Origin: Paenibacillus tepidiphilus
GTDB taxonomy: Bacteria > Bacillota > Bacilli > Paenibacillales > Paenibacillaceae
Length of the DNA: 64,000 nt
Reading direction: 5' to 3'
Assembly: GCF_008635795.1 (NCBI RefSeq)
Contig: NZ_VWRQ01000017.1
Coordinates: 99,207 to 163,206, forward strand
Position 1 is the stretch's first letter. Every line of letters begins with the position of its first letter. Below, piece by piece: positions 7,820 to 17,087 of this stretch. The position numbers and the translations under genes were made by a program. The notes beneath the pieces were generated by a model, which was not told the DNA's origin, did not search any database, and saw nothing but the letters and a program-made list of their open reading frames with translations.

Positions 7820-7836
7820 TTTTAGGAGGCTCTATC

Positions 7837-9333
7837 ATGAACTATGTAATCGGTGTCGATCTTGGAACCAGTGCGGTCAAGACTGTGCTGGTGGACCAGC
7901 AGGGCAAGGTGGCTTTTGAACATTCGGAAGCGTATCCGCTTAGCCGCGCCCAGCCGAACTGGAGCGAGCAGAACCCTGAGGATTGGGTAAAAGGAACGCT
8001 GGTCAGCCTGCGCCGCCTGATGGAGCAGTCCGGTGTGGACCCGTCGCAGGTGGATGGCCTCAGCTTCTCCGGCCAGATGCACGGGCTTGTGCTGGTGGAC
8101 AGCGAAGGCAAGGTGCTGCGTCCGGCTATTCTATGGAATGATACCCGTACAACGGCACAATGCCGCAGAATTGAACAGACGCTTGGCGGCAAGCTGATCG
8201 ACATTGCGCGCAACCGTGCTTTGGAAGGGTTTACGCTGCCTAAGATCCTGTGGGTGCAGGAGAACGAACCCGAGGTGCTGGCACAGGCCCACCAGTTCCT
8301 GCTGCCCAAGGATTATGTGCGTCTGCGCTTGACCGGAGATTATGCGATGGATTACTCCGATGCGGCAGGGACCCTGCTGCTTGATGTCGCTGCCAAAGAG
8401 TGGAGCGCCGAGATTGCTGAAGCCTTCAATCTGCCGCTCGCGCTGTGTCCGAAGCTGGTGGAATCCTTCGATCTGACGGGAACGCTGCTGCCGGAAATTG
8501 CCGGGGAGACAGGCCTTCTGGCCTCGACGAAGGTATTCGCGGGCGGAGCGGATAATGCCTGCGGCGCGCTCGGCGCGGGGATTCTGGGCGAAGGCCGGAC
8601 AATGTGCAGCATCGGCACCTCCGGCGTGGTGCTGTCCTATGAGAGCAACAAGGACCTCAACCTGGAAGGCAAGGTGCATTTCTTCAATCATGGCGAGAAG
8701 GATGCCTACTATATTATGGGCGTTACTCTGGCCGCAGGCCACAGCCTGACCTGGTTCAAGGAAACCTTCGCAGCGGACAAGAGCTTCGATGAGCTGCTGC
8801 AGGGTGTAGGCGCTATTCCCGCCGGCAGCGGCGGCTTGCTGTTCACGCCGTATATTTCCGGCGAGCGCACCCCGCATCCGGATGCGAATATCCGCGGCAG
8901 CTTTATCGGTATGGATTCCGGGCATACGCTGAGCCATTTTGCCCGTTCCGTACTGGAAGGCATCACCTTCTCGCTGCGTGAATCCATCGAGATCGTCCGC
9001 GATTCCGGCAAGGAGATCAACGAGATTGTCGCCATCGGCGGCGGTGCGAAGAATGAGACCTGGCTGCAGATGCAGGCGGATATCTTTAACGCCTCCATTG
9101 TGAAGCTGGAGAGTGAGCAGGGGCCGGCTATGGGCGCGGCTATGCTGGCCGCGTACGGCAGCGGCTGGTTCGCTTCTCTCGGCGAATGTGCCGAAGCCTT
9201 CATCCGTCCGGCCGAAGTGTTCAAGCCGAACGCGGAGCAAGCGGCCGTCTATGACGGATTGTTCAGTATTTACCAGGAGGTCTACGGCCAGACGCGTGGA
9301 TTAAATGACAAGCTGGCGGCTTACCGCCAATAA
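7837..9333 (+). CDS. xylB: Xylulokinase
   Basis: Phosphorylates D-xylulose to xylulose 5-phosphate, feeding the pentose phosphate pathway. The 498-residue FGGY-family kinase begins with the phosphate-binding DLGTSAVKTVLVD, then WSEQNPEDW, SGQMHGLV, LWNDTRT, the catalytic-base region GGADNACGALG, and the C-terminal ATP-binding segment AIGGGAKNETWLQMQADI. AGGAGG precedes the ATG at proper spacing. Unusually for a xylAB pair, a terminator and 713 bp of repeats separate it from xylA. Identity is certain. Confidence 0.97.
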   Translation: MNYVIGVDLGTSAVKTVLVDQQGKVAFEHSEAYPLSRAQPNWSEQNPEDWVKGTLVSLRRLMEQSGVDPSQVDGLSFSGQMHGLVLVDSEGKVLRPAILWNDTRTTAQCRRIEQTLGGKLIDIARNRALEGFTLPKILWVQENEPEVLAQAHQFLLPKDYVRLRLTGDYAMDYSDAAGTLLLDVAAKEWSAEIAEAFNLPLALCPKLVESFDLTGTLLPEIAGETGLLASTKVFAGGADNACGALGAGILGEGRTMCSIGTSGVVLSYESNKDLNLEGKVHFFNHGEKDAYYIMGVTLAAGHSLTWFKETFAADKSFDELLQGVGAIPAGSGGLLFTPYISGERTPHPDANIRGSFIGMDSGHTLSHFARSVLEGITFSLRESIEIVRDSGKEINEIVAIGGGAKNETWLQMQADIFNASIVKLESEQGPAMGAAMLAAYGSGWFASLGECAEAFIRPAEVFKPNAEQAAVYDGLFSIYQEVYGQTRGLNDKLAAYRQ

Positions 9334-9378
9334 CAAGTCGCTGCTGCTTGGCCGAGTAACCGAATGACCGCGATGTTT

Positions 9379-9401
9379 CCGGAGGAAGCTATTTCCTCCG
9401 G
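9379..9401 (+). terminator. Hairpin after xylB
   Basis: CCGGAGGAA pairs perfectly with TTCCTCCGG around a five-base loop; only a short T stretch follows, so it may be a weak terminator or an mRNA-protecting hairpin. Confidence 0.5.
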
Positions 9402-9428
9402 ATTTGGCGCATTAAGGGGGAATGCAAC

Positions 9429-10970
9429 ATGATTAAAGTGCTGATTGTCGATGACGAGCCCAAGCTGAGAGAAGGACTTCGCACCCTGATTCCTTGGGAA
9501 GAGCAGGGTTACACCGTCGTGGCTACGGCGGCGAACGGAATCGAAGCGCTTGAGAAATTTCATACCTTTGCTCCCAAGCTGGTAATCGCCGATATCCGCA
9601 TGCCGGGAATGGACGGCCTTGAGCTGATCAATGAGCTGCGCAAGGAGAAGGCGGACTGTCATATTATGATCCTTAGCGGCTACGCCGATTTCGAATATGC
9701 CAAGCGGGCGATTTCCCTCCATATTGACGGCTACCTGCTGAAGCCGGTGGACGAGGAGGAACTGCTCTCCTACCTGCAGGAGCTGCGGGTGACGATCAGC
9801 CGCAAGGAGCAGCTGGACAGGCTTCATGGAGCGGTTCCCGCCGTCAGCAATGAGACACTGCTGCGCGAACTGCTGCAGCCGCGTGAGGGCGGTGAGCCTG
9901 CCGATGAACTGGTCGAAGCACTCGGGCTGGAGGAGCGCAGCTGTGAAGTGGTGCTGCTGGAGCTGAAGCGTGTTGCCAAAGGAGAAGAAGACAAGGTGGA
10001 ACGCGTTAAGCAGCTGCTCGAGCGGCGTTTGGGCCAGGAGCAGGGGCTGTTCTTTACACTTGCGCCCTATATGGGTATTCTTCTGAACAAACCTCTGCGC
10101 GATGAGGCCGCCCGGACGGCAATGTGGCGGCAGCTGCAGGATGTCATCTCCCGGGAGGACATCGATTTCGTCGCTGCGGCAGGCGGAGCTGTGGAGCGCC
10201 CGCAGCAGGCCGCCGTCTCGTTCTCCGCTGCCCGCGAGCGGCTGAGCCAAGCCTTCTTTGCGCGGATGGATACGCTGCTCTACGATCAGGCGGAGGAGGG
10301 CGGAGACCTGCCCGACCAGCTTCAGGAGCCTGCCGATTCGGAGCGCGACGCAGCGATGGAGCTGCTGCTTGCGGTGGAGACAGGGAGCGATGAGGCCATT
10401 CCTGTACTGATCGGTGAGATTATCCGCCAGACGGTAGAGGTCAAACACGACGAGACGGTGATCAAGGACAGCATGATCCGGCTGCTGAGTACGACGATTG
10501 CCCGGCTGGAGGCGGTGAATCCCGAAGTCCGCGCCTGGACGGATGGTAATCCTTCCCCGGCGGCCGAAATTTTCAACAGCTTCTATCTCACGGAGGCTGA
10601 GAACAAGCTGGTGGAATATCTGTCCAGGCTATCGCGACATTTGAACAGCGGCGGCAGAGGCGATGAGATCAAACGGATTACCGATCTCATTCAGCGGCGT
10701 TATAACGAGAACCTGAAGCTGGGTACGCTCGCCGAACTCTTTAATTACAATAGCGCATATCTGGGCAAGATGTTCAAGCTTCAGGTAGGAGAGCATTTCA
10801 ATACGTATCTGGACAAGGTCCGGATTGAGAAGGCCAAGCAGTTTCTGGCCCAGGGCATGAAGGTCTACGAAGTGGCGGAGAAGGTTGGTTACATGAACTC
10901 GGATTACTTCAACGCCAAGTTCCGCAAGTATGTCGGCGTGTCGCCAAGCGCTTTCCGCAAAGAGAATTAA
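9429..10970 (+). CDS. AraC-type response regulator, YesN-like
   Basis: A 513-residue DNA-binding response regulator. The receiver domain (about residues 1-125) has the acidic pocket VDDE, the phospho-acceptor Asp in VIADIRMPGMDG and the Lys in LLKPVD. A roughly 270-residue middle region follows, then a C-terminal pair of AraC HTH motifs (about 410-513) with LGTLAELFNYNSAYLGKMFK and the closing VGYMNSDYFNAKFRKYVGVSPSAFRK. This layout is that of B. subtilis YesN, whose partner is a YesM-like kinase, and such a kinase is encoded next. The target is probably the adjacent sugar transporter operon (inference). Confidence 0.92.
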   Translation: MIKVLIVDDEPKLREGLRTLIPWEEQGYTVVATAANGIEALEKFHTFAPKLVIADIRMPGMDGLELINELRKEKADCHIMILSGYADFEYAKRAISLHIDGYLLKPVDEEELLSYLQELRVTISRKEQLDRLHGAVPAVSNETLLRELLQPREGGEPADELVEALGLEERSCEVVLLELKRVAKGEEDKVERVKQLLERRLGQEQGLFFTLAPYMGILLNKPLRDEAARTAMWRQLQDVISREDIDFVAAAGGAVERPQQAAVSFSAARERLSQAFFARMDTLLYDQAEEGGDLPDQLQEPADSERDAAMELLLAVETGSDEAIPVLIGEIIRQTVEVKHDETVIKDSMIRLLSTTIARLEAVNPEVRAWTDGNPSPAAEIFNSFYLTEAENKLVEYLSRLSRHLNSGGRGDEIKRITDLIQRRYNENLKLGTLAELFNYNSAYLGKMFKLQVGEHFNTYLDKVRIEKAKQFLAQGMKVYEVAEKVGYMNSDYFNAKFRKYVGVSPSAFRKEN

Positions 10971-10990
10971 ATTGACGCAGGCGTGATTTG

Positions 10991-11046
10991 AGGGTCCCCG
11001 CAAAGTACCTGGGTCTGCGCCCGGCGTAATGGCCCCGGTTGTGGAT
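10991..11046 (-). repeat. Inverted copy of the dispersed 3' hairpin element
   Basis: Read on the minus strand, this is a diverged copy of the unit at 29875-30029: the segment from AGACCCAGGTACTTTGCGG through GGACCC is nearly identical, and a CCACAA...GGGGCC portion precedes it. It lies 21 bases after the response-regulator stop, in the orientation opposite to the gene. Confidence 0.7.
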
Positions 11047-11086
11047 TATTTTGAACCTTGCGCAAGGATTTGTCAGCGATTATGAT

Positions 11087-11136
11087 AAACAGGCTATTCC
11101 CCGTTTGGATGCAGCGGACGGGAATGGCCTGTTTTC
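11087..11136 (+). terminator. Terminator between regulator and kinase genes
   Basis: AAACAGGC pairs with GCCTGTTT and the inner ATTCCCCGT with ACGGGAAT, ending in TTTT. Confidence 0.75.
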
Positions 11137-11176
11137 CTTGCATAGCGGGGAATGGTCTTGAGAAAGGGGGGATTCC

Positions 11177-12994
11177 ATGAAGAAGCTGATTCGCTTAACC
11201 AATAACATCATTAATAATATGAAGTTCAAAAACAAGCTGATTGTCTTCTATATTGTGGTAGTCATGATTCCGGTGTTGATCGTCGGAATTATCCTGACCA
11301 GCTATTTCCGGGAGGCTGCACTGGAGCGGGCGATCGAGCAGGCCACGAACAACGTGGAGAAAGTGAAGACGCAGCTGGCCAGCAAGCTTCGTGTCCCTAC
11401 AGACATTTCAGATTTGCTATATTTCTCCGATGAGCTGGAGGTCCTTGCCAACACCAGGTATTCCAATATTCTGGAGCTGACCCAGGCTTACCGGGAGTTC
11501 ACGAATTTCCAGGAATTTATTCTCCAGTACCGGGAAATTTCCAACATCCGTTTCTACATTGAGAACGAGACGCTGGTTGATAATATGTCCATTATTCCGT
11601 TGACGGATGAATTGAAATCCCGGTATTGGTATCAAAAAGCGATGGAGAGCAGCGGAATCTACTGGATGTATATCTCTGACAATGAGAACTTCCTGACCAG
11701 CGAACGGGCGTCCATCAACAAGCTGAGCCTGGTCCGGCAGGTGCCTTACAACGAGTACGGAAAAGTCGGAGTTCTGATGGTGCAGGTAGTGCAGAATGAG
11801 CTTAACGGCATGCTGGTGCAGGAGCCATTCGAGACGATTGTAATGGACGAGTGGGGCACGATCGTAGCTGCGAAGAATCCCGAACTGGTGGGTGCCACAC
11901 AGGAGGAGATTGACATTGACATCGATTTGCAAAATGAGACGAAGGATGTCATCCGGACCAATGTCAAAGGTGAACCTTCCTATGTCATCGTCGATGAGGT
12001 AAGGCCGGCTGCCAGTGTCAGCAAGCTGAAGGTCATCTCGGTGTTCGAGACCGGCAGCATTCTGGACGGTGCCAACAAAGTAGGGACACTGGGTCTGCTC
12101 ATCATCAGCGGGGTGCTGCTGGTGGCTCTGGTAATGGTATATATCATTTCCCTGTTAACCACGAACCGGCTGCTCCGGCTGAGCCGCCAGCTGAATCAGG
12201 TCGCGCTCGGCAATCTGAAGGTAGTATCGCATATCGACGGAACAGACGAGATCGGTCAGCTGTCACGCCAGTTCAATTATATGGTGCGCAGCATTAATCA
12301 ATTGATTGAGCAGGTAATCGAGAGCAATGAGCGTAACAATAAGCTGGAAATCGCCCAGCGGGAAATCAAGCTGAAGATGATGGCGAGTCAGATTCATCCG
12401 CATTTTCTGTTCAATGCCCTGGAATCGATTCGTATGAACGCCCATCTCAAAGGAGAGAAGGAAATTGCCAATATCGTCCGGCAGCTCGGCAAGCTGATGC
12501 GCAAGAATCTGGAGGTCGGCCGCGAGCGAGCGCCGATGAAGGAAGAAATCGAGATGATCCGTTCCTATCTGGAAATCCAGAAATTCCGCTATGAGGACCG
12601 TCTGATGTACGAGGTACATTTCGATCCGCGAGCCGCCGATGTACTGCTTCCGCCGCTGATTATCCAGCCGCTCGTGGAGAACTCTGTAGTCCATGGCCTG
12701 GAGAACAAGGAGGGGACGGTCCACGTGATGGTCGATATTACTTATGCGGGAGATATGCTGCAGATCGTGGTGAGCGATGACGGGATCGGAATCAAGGAGC
12801 AGCGTCTGATCCAAATCCTCGAGCTAATCAATAAGGCGGAGGAAGAACCGCAAAGCCGGATTGGTCTGCGCAATGTGCATCAGCGGCTGGTGATGTATTA
12901 CGGGGCCGAGCACGGTTTGAACATTGAGAGCAAGGACGGACACGGGACGACAATCTCATTTTCCATACCTGCTGATAGCGATTTCAACCCTTGA
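11177..12994 (+). CDS. Sensor histidine kinase, YesM-like
   Basis: A 605-residue membrane kinase partner for the preceding YesN-like regulator. It has a first transmembrane helix at about residues 20-45, an extracellular sensor region of about 250 residues, a second helix at about 295-325, a HAMP linker, then a His_kinase domain with the phospho-His in IHPHFLFNALESIRM and an ATP-binding domain with the N-box LVENSVVHGLE and G-box DDGIGI. GGGGGG precedes the ATG. The order kinase then lplB-like permease suggests it senses the sugar imported by the following transporter. Confidence 0.93.
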   Translation: MKKLIRLTNNIINNMKFKNKLIVFYIVVVMIPVLIVGIILTSYFREAALERAIEQATNNVEKVKTQLASKLRVPTDISDLLYFSDELEVLANTRYSNILELTQAYREFTNFQEFILQYREISNIRFYIENETLVDNMSIIPLTDELKSRYWYQKAMESSGIYWMYISDNENFLTSERASINKLSLVRQVPYNEYGKVGVLMVQVVQNELNGMLVQEPFETIVMDEWGTIVAAKNPELVGATQEEIDIDIDLQNETKDVIRTNVKGEPSYVIVDEVRPAASVSKLKVISVFETGSILDGANKVGTLGLLIISGVLLVALVMVYIISLLTTNRLLRLSRQLNQVALGNLKVVSHIDGTDEIGQLSRQFNYMVRSINQLIEQVIESNERNNKLEIAQREIKLKMMASQIHPHFLFNALESIRMNAHLKGEKEIANIVRQLGKLMRKNLEVGRERAPMKEEIEMIRSYLEIQKFRYEDRLMYEVHFDPRAADVLLPPLIIQPLVENSVVHGLENKEGTVHVMVDITYAGDMLQIVVSDDGIGIKEQRLIQILELINKAEEEPQSRIGLRNVHQRLVMYYGAEHGLNIESKDGHGTTISFSIPADSDFNP

Positions 12995-13113
12995 GCCGCC
13001 TGCATTCGTGCAATGTCAAATTTGTATATGATTTTGAGTAAAATCTGTCGGGTATCCGCAAATAATCGGGTGGAGTATGATATGAATATAAAAAAGAAGG
13101 GGGAATATTAAAC

Positions 13114-14094
13114 GTGAAAGCGCTCACGGAAAACGGTGTTACAGCAAATGAAAGCGTAACCCCCGCCCCACCTACAAAGCGGAAGAGTGGATTTTGGAAA
13201 AGCGTAGTACAACAAAAGTACTTGTATCTGATGTCGCTTCCATTTGTAATCTGGGTATTCATCTTCAGTTACCTGCCCTTGTGGGGATGGACGATGGCAT
13301 TTCAAAATTATAAGCCGGCCAAGTCCTTCGGCGAACAGAAATGGGTCGGACTGGACAACTTCAAAGAACTGTTTTCGGATGATCGTTTCTATCTCGTACT
13401 AAGAAATACGCTCGCGATGAGCGGGCTCGGACTGGTGTTCGGGTTTGTCGTACCGATCCTGTTCGCGGTATTGCTCAACGAACTCAAGGGCAGCCTGTTC
13501 AAACGGACCGTACAGACGGTATCCTACCTGCCCCACTTTGTATCCTGGGTAGTTGTCGGGGGCCTCGTCTACAAGATGCTCGCCATTGAAGGCGGGGGTG
13601 TCAACGATCTTCTCCTGTGGCTGAACATTATTGATGAACCGATTCAATTCATGGCCCAGCCGAAGATGTTCTGGGGAATTGTAACGGTATCGGATCTCTG
13701 GAAGGAAACCGGCTGGAATGCCATCATCTATTTGGCGGCAATTACCGGTATCGACAAAGAGCTGTATGAAGCTGCTAAAGTCGACGGAGCCGGAAGAATT
13801 AAGCAGATGTTCCACATTACCTTGCCGGGTATCCGTACCACCATCACCGTTCTGCTGATCATGTCGATCGGCCACATGGTCTCGACAGGCTTCGAGAAGC
13901 AGTTCCAGCTCACCAACAGCCTGTTAACCGATTACTCTGAAGTACTTGATTTGTATGCGCTTAATTACGGCATTAAAATTGCCCGGTTCTCATATGGTAC
14001 CGCAATCAGTATGTTCACCTCAGTGGTCAGTGTCATCCTGCTGCTTATCGCCAACGGTGTATCTAAGAAACTTACTAAAGAGAGCATTATGTAA
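13114..14094 (+). CDS. Sugar ABC transporter permease, LplB-like
   Basis: A 326-residue inner-membrane permease of the binding-protein-dependent CUT1 type. Six hydrophobic helices are apparent, and the EAA loop that contacts the ATPase reads YEAAKVDGAGRIKQMFHITLPGI. The start is GTG with GGGGGA upstream; a cre-like site overlaps the first codons. It forms one transcription unit with the next permease and lipoprotein. As in most Lpl-type systems, no ATPase gene is present, so a shared MsmX-like ATPase elsewhere is presumed. Substrate is probably an oligosaccharide. Confidence 0.92.
   Translation: MKALTENGVTANESVTPAPPTKRKSGFWKSVVQQKYLYLMSLPFVIWVFIFSYLPLWGWTMAFQNYKPAKSFGEQKWVGLDNFKELFSDDRFYLVLRNTLAMSGLGLVFGFVVPILFAVLLNELKGSLFKRTVQTVSYLPHFVSWVVVGGLVYKMLAIEGGGVNDLLLWLNIIDEPIQFMAQPKMFWGIVTVSDLWKETGWNAIIYLAAITGIDKELYEAAKVDGAGRIKQMFHITLPGIRTTITVLLIMSIGHMVSTGFEKQFQLTNSLLTDYSEVLDLYALNYGIKIARFSYGTAISMFTSVVSVILLLIANGVSKKLTKESIM
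13115..13128. promoter_or_regulatory. cre-like site over the permease start
   Basis: TGAAAGCGCTCACG deviates from the cre consensus only at its last base. Lying in the first codons, it could act as a CcpA roadblock that represses the transporter when preferred sugars are present. Confidence 0.55.
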
Positions 14095-14109
14095 AGGAGG
14101 GGTCCTAAA

Positions 14110-15009
14110 GTGGCAGCTAAAGCTTTTGAACTGAAAAAGTCCGAACGGGCATTTGATATCTTTCTGTACATCTTCCTGGGAATTGTCATGATTGTGACGC
14201 TTTATCCCTTCTTGAACGTGCTGGCAATTTCCTTCAATGATTCTACGGATACCGTCCGCGGCGGCATTACCATCTGGCCGCGGGAATGGACACTGGATAA
14301 TTACAAACGAATCTTCAGCTATACCGGCCTGATTCAAGGCTTTAAAGTTTCGGTAATGCGTACAGTAGTCGGTACACTGCTGGGACTGATCAGCGCCTCG
14401 ATGCTGGCGTTCACGCTCAGCCGTCCGGAATTCAGAGCAAGAAAGCTCTTCTCTTACTTCCTGATTCTGACCATGTACTTCTCCGGTGGTATGGTACCGG
14501 CGTACATCCTGATGAGAGACCTGAACCTGATCGGCACCTTCTGGATTTACGTTCTGCCGGGTGCAGTATCCGCCTTTAACGTATTCATCATCCGTTCCTT
14601 CATGGATGGTCTGCCGTTTGCCCTGCAGGAATCAGCTAAGCTGGACGGCGCCAATGACTTCAAAATTTTCTACAAGATTATTCTACCGCTCTGTAAGCCG
14701 GTACTGGCCACAGTCACGCTCTTCCTGGCGGTGGGTCAATGGAATGAATGGTTTACAACATATCTGTATAACGGTAACAAGTCGCATCTGACTACGCTGC
14801 AATACGAGCTGATGAAGGTGCTCGCGACAACGAATCAGGGTAGCGGCATGACCAACTCCAATGACCTGGCTAACCAGATGGCGCAGGTATCACCGGAATC
14901 AATCAAGATGGCTATTACCATTGTCGTTACAGTACCAATTCTCGTCGTATACCCGTTCTTGCAGAAATACTTTGTCAGCGGGATGACTCTGGGTGCGGTT
15001 AAGGCGTAA
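14110..15009 (+). CDS. Sugar ABC transporter permease, YtcP/LplC-like
   Basis: The second permease of the transporter, 299 residues with about six membrane helices. Its EAA loop reads LQESAKLDGANDFKIFYKIILPL, and the end FVSGMTLGAVKA is typical of this subfamily. The start is GTG behind AAAGGAGG, 15 bases after the LplB-like gene, so the two are cotranscribed and should form a heterodimeric channel. A large hairpin separates it from the lipoprotein gene. Confidence 0.92.
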   Translation: MAAKAFELKKSERAFDIFLYIFLGIVMIVTLYPFLNVLAISFNDSTDTVRGGITIWPREWTLDNYKRIFSYTGLIQGFKVSVMRTVVGTLLGLISASMLAFTLSRPEFRARKLFSYFLILTMYFSGGMVPAYILMRDLNLIGTFWIYVLPGAVSAFNVFIIRSFMDGLPFALQESAKLDGANDFKIFYKIILPLCKPVLATVTLFLAVGQWNEWFTTYLYNGNKSHLTTLQYELMKVLATTNQGSGMTNSNDLANQMAQVSPESIKMAITIVVTVPILVVYPFLQKYFVSGMTLGAVKA

Positions 15010-15043
15010 GGTTTGTTATTAAGCAATCAAGCTATAATAGGCA

Positions 15044-15092
15044 TGGGAACGCATTGCTGATCCGGCACATTCGGATTGGGACAGCGTTCCCA
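15044..15092 (+). other. Large hairpin between permease and lipoprotein genes
   Basis: TGGGAACGC pairs perfectly with GCGTTCCCA, with an inner TCCG/CGGA stem. No T-run follows. Such structures in transporter operons often protect the upstream mRNA or reduce readthrough, letting binding protein and permeases accumulate at different levels. Confidence 0.55.
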
Positions 15093-15153
15093 CCCTAATC
15101 CGCTTAAGCAGATGCGAAAAGTAAGTGAACAATAATTCTTGTTGTAGTGGTTT

Positions 15154-15167
15154 TGCAAGCGCTAACA
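15154..15167. promoter_or_regulatory. cre-like site upstream of the binding protein gene
   Basis: TGCAAGCGCTAACA has one mismatch to the cre consensus and lies 68 bp before the lipoprotein start, suggesting a separate catabolite-repressed promoter there. Confidence 0.55.
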
Positions 15168-15234
15168 ATGGTATACTCAGGACCTTCCTGATTATGCATA
15201 GATGCTTTACACAATTATTCAAGGGGGAGAACAA

Positions 15235-16983
15235 ATGAACCGCAAGAGTACAAAAACAGTCTTCACACTGATGCTTCTCAGCACGATGCTGATCGCCGGA
15301 TGTGGCGGCAACAATAACAATGCGGCCAACAATGCTGCGAACAGCGGCAATACAGGCACCAACACAGGTAGCGAAGCAGCCGGCAACAACGCCGCTGCCG
15401 AGGATACAAGCCCGATGACGATTACCTTCTTCGGCGCTGACACCAGCCCGAATTGGAACAACATGCAGGACGACGTCGGTAAAGCCATTACCGAGAAGAC
15501 AGGCGTAACTATTGAAGCGGAATATGACGTGGCCAGCGGCGGCGGAGAGGACAAGATCTCTCTGATGGCGGCAAGTGCTGACATGCCTGACCTTATTTTC
15601 GCCAAAGGTAACCTGGGCAAGCTGATTGATGCAGGAATGGTCCTGGATCTGACAGACCTGATCGAGGAACATGCGCCGAACATGAAGAAGCTGTTCAGCG
15701 AAAACATGAACCGTCTGAAATACAGCAACGAAGACCAGGCTATCTACTCCATTCCAACCAATGCCGGTGTAAATCAACAGAGCTTTGACGCTACCGGTGG
15801 TTTTGAACTCCAGCACCGCGTATTGAAAGAGCTGGGCTATCCGGAAATCCGCACCACAGCTGATTTCGAAAAGGCGCTTAAGGATTATGTTGCTCTGCAT
15901 CCTGAGACCGACGGTCAGCCGACCATTCCGCTGACGCTGAATGCAGATGACTGGAAGATTATGATTACGGTTACTAACCCAGCGTTTATTTCAACCGGCC
16001 TGCCGGACGACGGTGAATACTACATCAATCCGGAAAACTATGAAGCTCAGCTGCACTACAAACGTCCGGAAGAAAAAGAATATTTCCGTTGGCTGAACGG
16101 TCTGTATGCCCAAGGCCTCCTGGACAAAGACACCTTCGTACAGAAGGATGACCAATACAAAGCCAAGATTGCAAGCGGCCGCGTACTGGGCCTGATTTCT
16201 CAGGAATGGGAATACCAGGATGCTGAGAATGCTCTGAAATCCGCCGGCAAGCATGACTACACTTATGCTCATTTCCCGGTAACCATGTCTGAGGAATATC
16301 AAGATCATTCCTTCCAGCAAACAGGTATCGACGGCTATGGTCTGGCTATCTCGGCTGAAGCCAAAGATCCGGTCCGCATCATCAAATTCCTGGACTGGAT
16401 GGCTTCCGAAGAAGGTCAAGTGCTCAGAAACTGGGGTATTGAAGGCAAGCATTACACCGTAAACGCTGATGGCGTCCGTGAAGTGCCGGCCGAAATCAAA
16501 GACAGAAAAGTAAATGATGTCAACAACTTCACCAAAGAATCCGGTATCGGCCTGTACGGCGTATTCGGCGCTAAATATGGCGACGGCGTGAAGGATTCCA
16601 CCGGCAACTACTATACTACAAGCTTCCCGGAAGAAATCGTAGCTTCCTACTCTGATGTTGAGAAAGAGTCGCTTGCTGCTTATAAAGCAACTACCTGGAA
16701 GGATCTGTTCCCGGCTGAAGATGCGTTCCCAACCAAGGAATGGGGCGCTCTGTACAACATGCCGACTCCTACTGACGGCCAATATCAAGTAATCTACCAG
16801 AAGACACAGGATATTATCCGCAAACGTATTCCAGAAGCAATCCTGTCTGCACCGGCAGATTTCGACAAAGTGTATGATGCGTTCCTGGCTGAGCTGGACA
16901 AAGCCGGCGCTAAGGACATGGAAGCCGAGTACACTGGACTCGTGAAGCAGAGAGTTGAACTCTGGACTGGAAAAGACCTGTAA
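15235..16983 (+). CDS. Sugar-binding lipoprotein of the ABC transporter
   Basis: A 582-residue extracellular solute-binding protein anchored as a lipoprotein: MNRKSTKTVF, a hydrophobic stretch and the lipobox LIAGC, then an Asn/Ala/Gly-rich linker. Its size and the PMTITFFGAD start match LplA-like proteins of Paenibacillus oligosaccharide importers. The ATG at 15235 has GGGGGAG upstream; the frame is open further but without a ribosome site. It delivers the sugar to the two permeases encoded just before. A GH95 enzyme follows, hinting at a fucosylated ligand. Confidence 0.92.
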   Translation: MNRKSTKTVFTLMLLSTMLIAGCGGNNNNAANNAANSGNTGTNTGSEAAGNNAAAEDTSPMTITFFGADTSPNWNNMQDDVGKAITEKTGVTIEAEYDVASGGGEDKISLMAASADMPDLIFAKGNLGKLIDAGMVLDLTDLIEEHAPNMKKLFSENMNRLKYSNEDQAIYSIPTNAGVNQQSFDATGGFELQHRVLKELGYPEIRTTADFEKALKDYVALHPETDGQPTIPLTLNADDWKIMITVTNPAFISTGLPDDGEYYINPENYEAQLHYKRPEEKEYFRWLNGLYAQGLLDKDTFVQKDDQYKAKIASGRVLGLISQEWEYQDAENALKSAGKHDYTYAHFPVTMSEEYQDHSFQQTGIDGYGLAISAEAKDPVRIIKFLDWMASEEGQVLRNWGIEGKHYTVNADGVREVPAEIKDRKVNDVNNFTKESGIGLYGVFGAKYGDGVKDSTGNYYTTSFPEEIVASYSDVEKESLAAYKATTWKDLFPAEDAFPTKEWGALYNMPTPTDGQYQVIYQKTQDIIRKRIPEAILSAPADFDKVYDAFLAELDKAGAKDMEAEYTGLVKQRVELWTGKDL

Positions 16984-17020
16984 GGGTTGATTCGGAGCGG
17001 TTCTAATGAATGAAAGAAAT

Positions 17021-17051
17021 GCAAAGGCCCGACCTCGGTCAGGGCCTTTGC
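17021..17051 (+). terminator. Hairpin after the binding protein gene
   Basis: GCAAAGGCCC pairs perfectly with GGGCCTTTGC. The T-run is short, so it may be a partial terminator letting some transcription reach the GH95 gene. Confidence 0.6.
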
Positions 17052-17087
17052 TGTATTCACAAGACACTCTTCAGGGAGGACAGAAAG

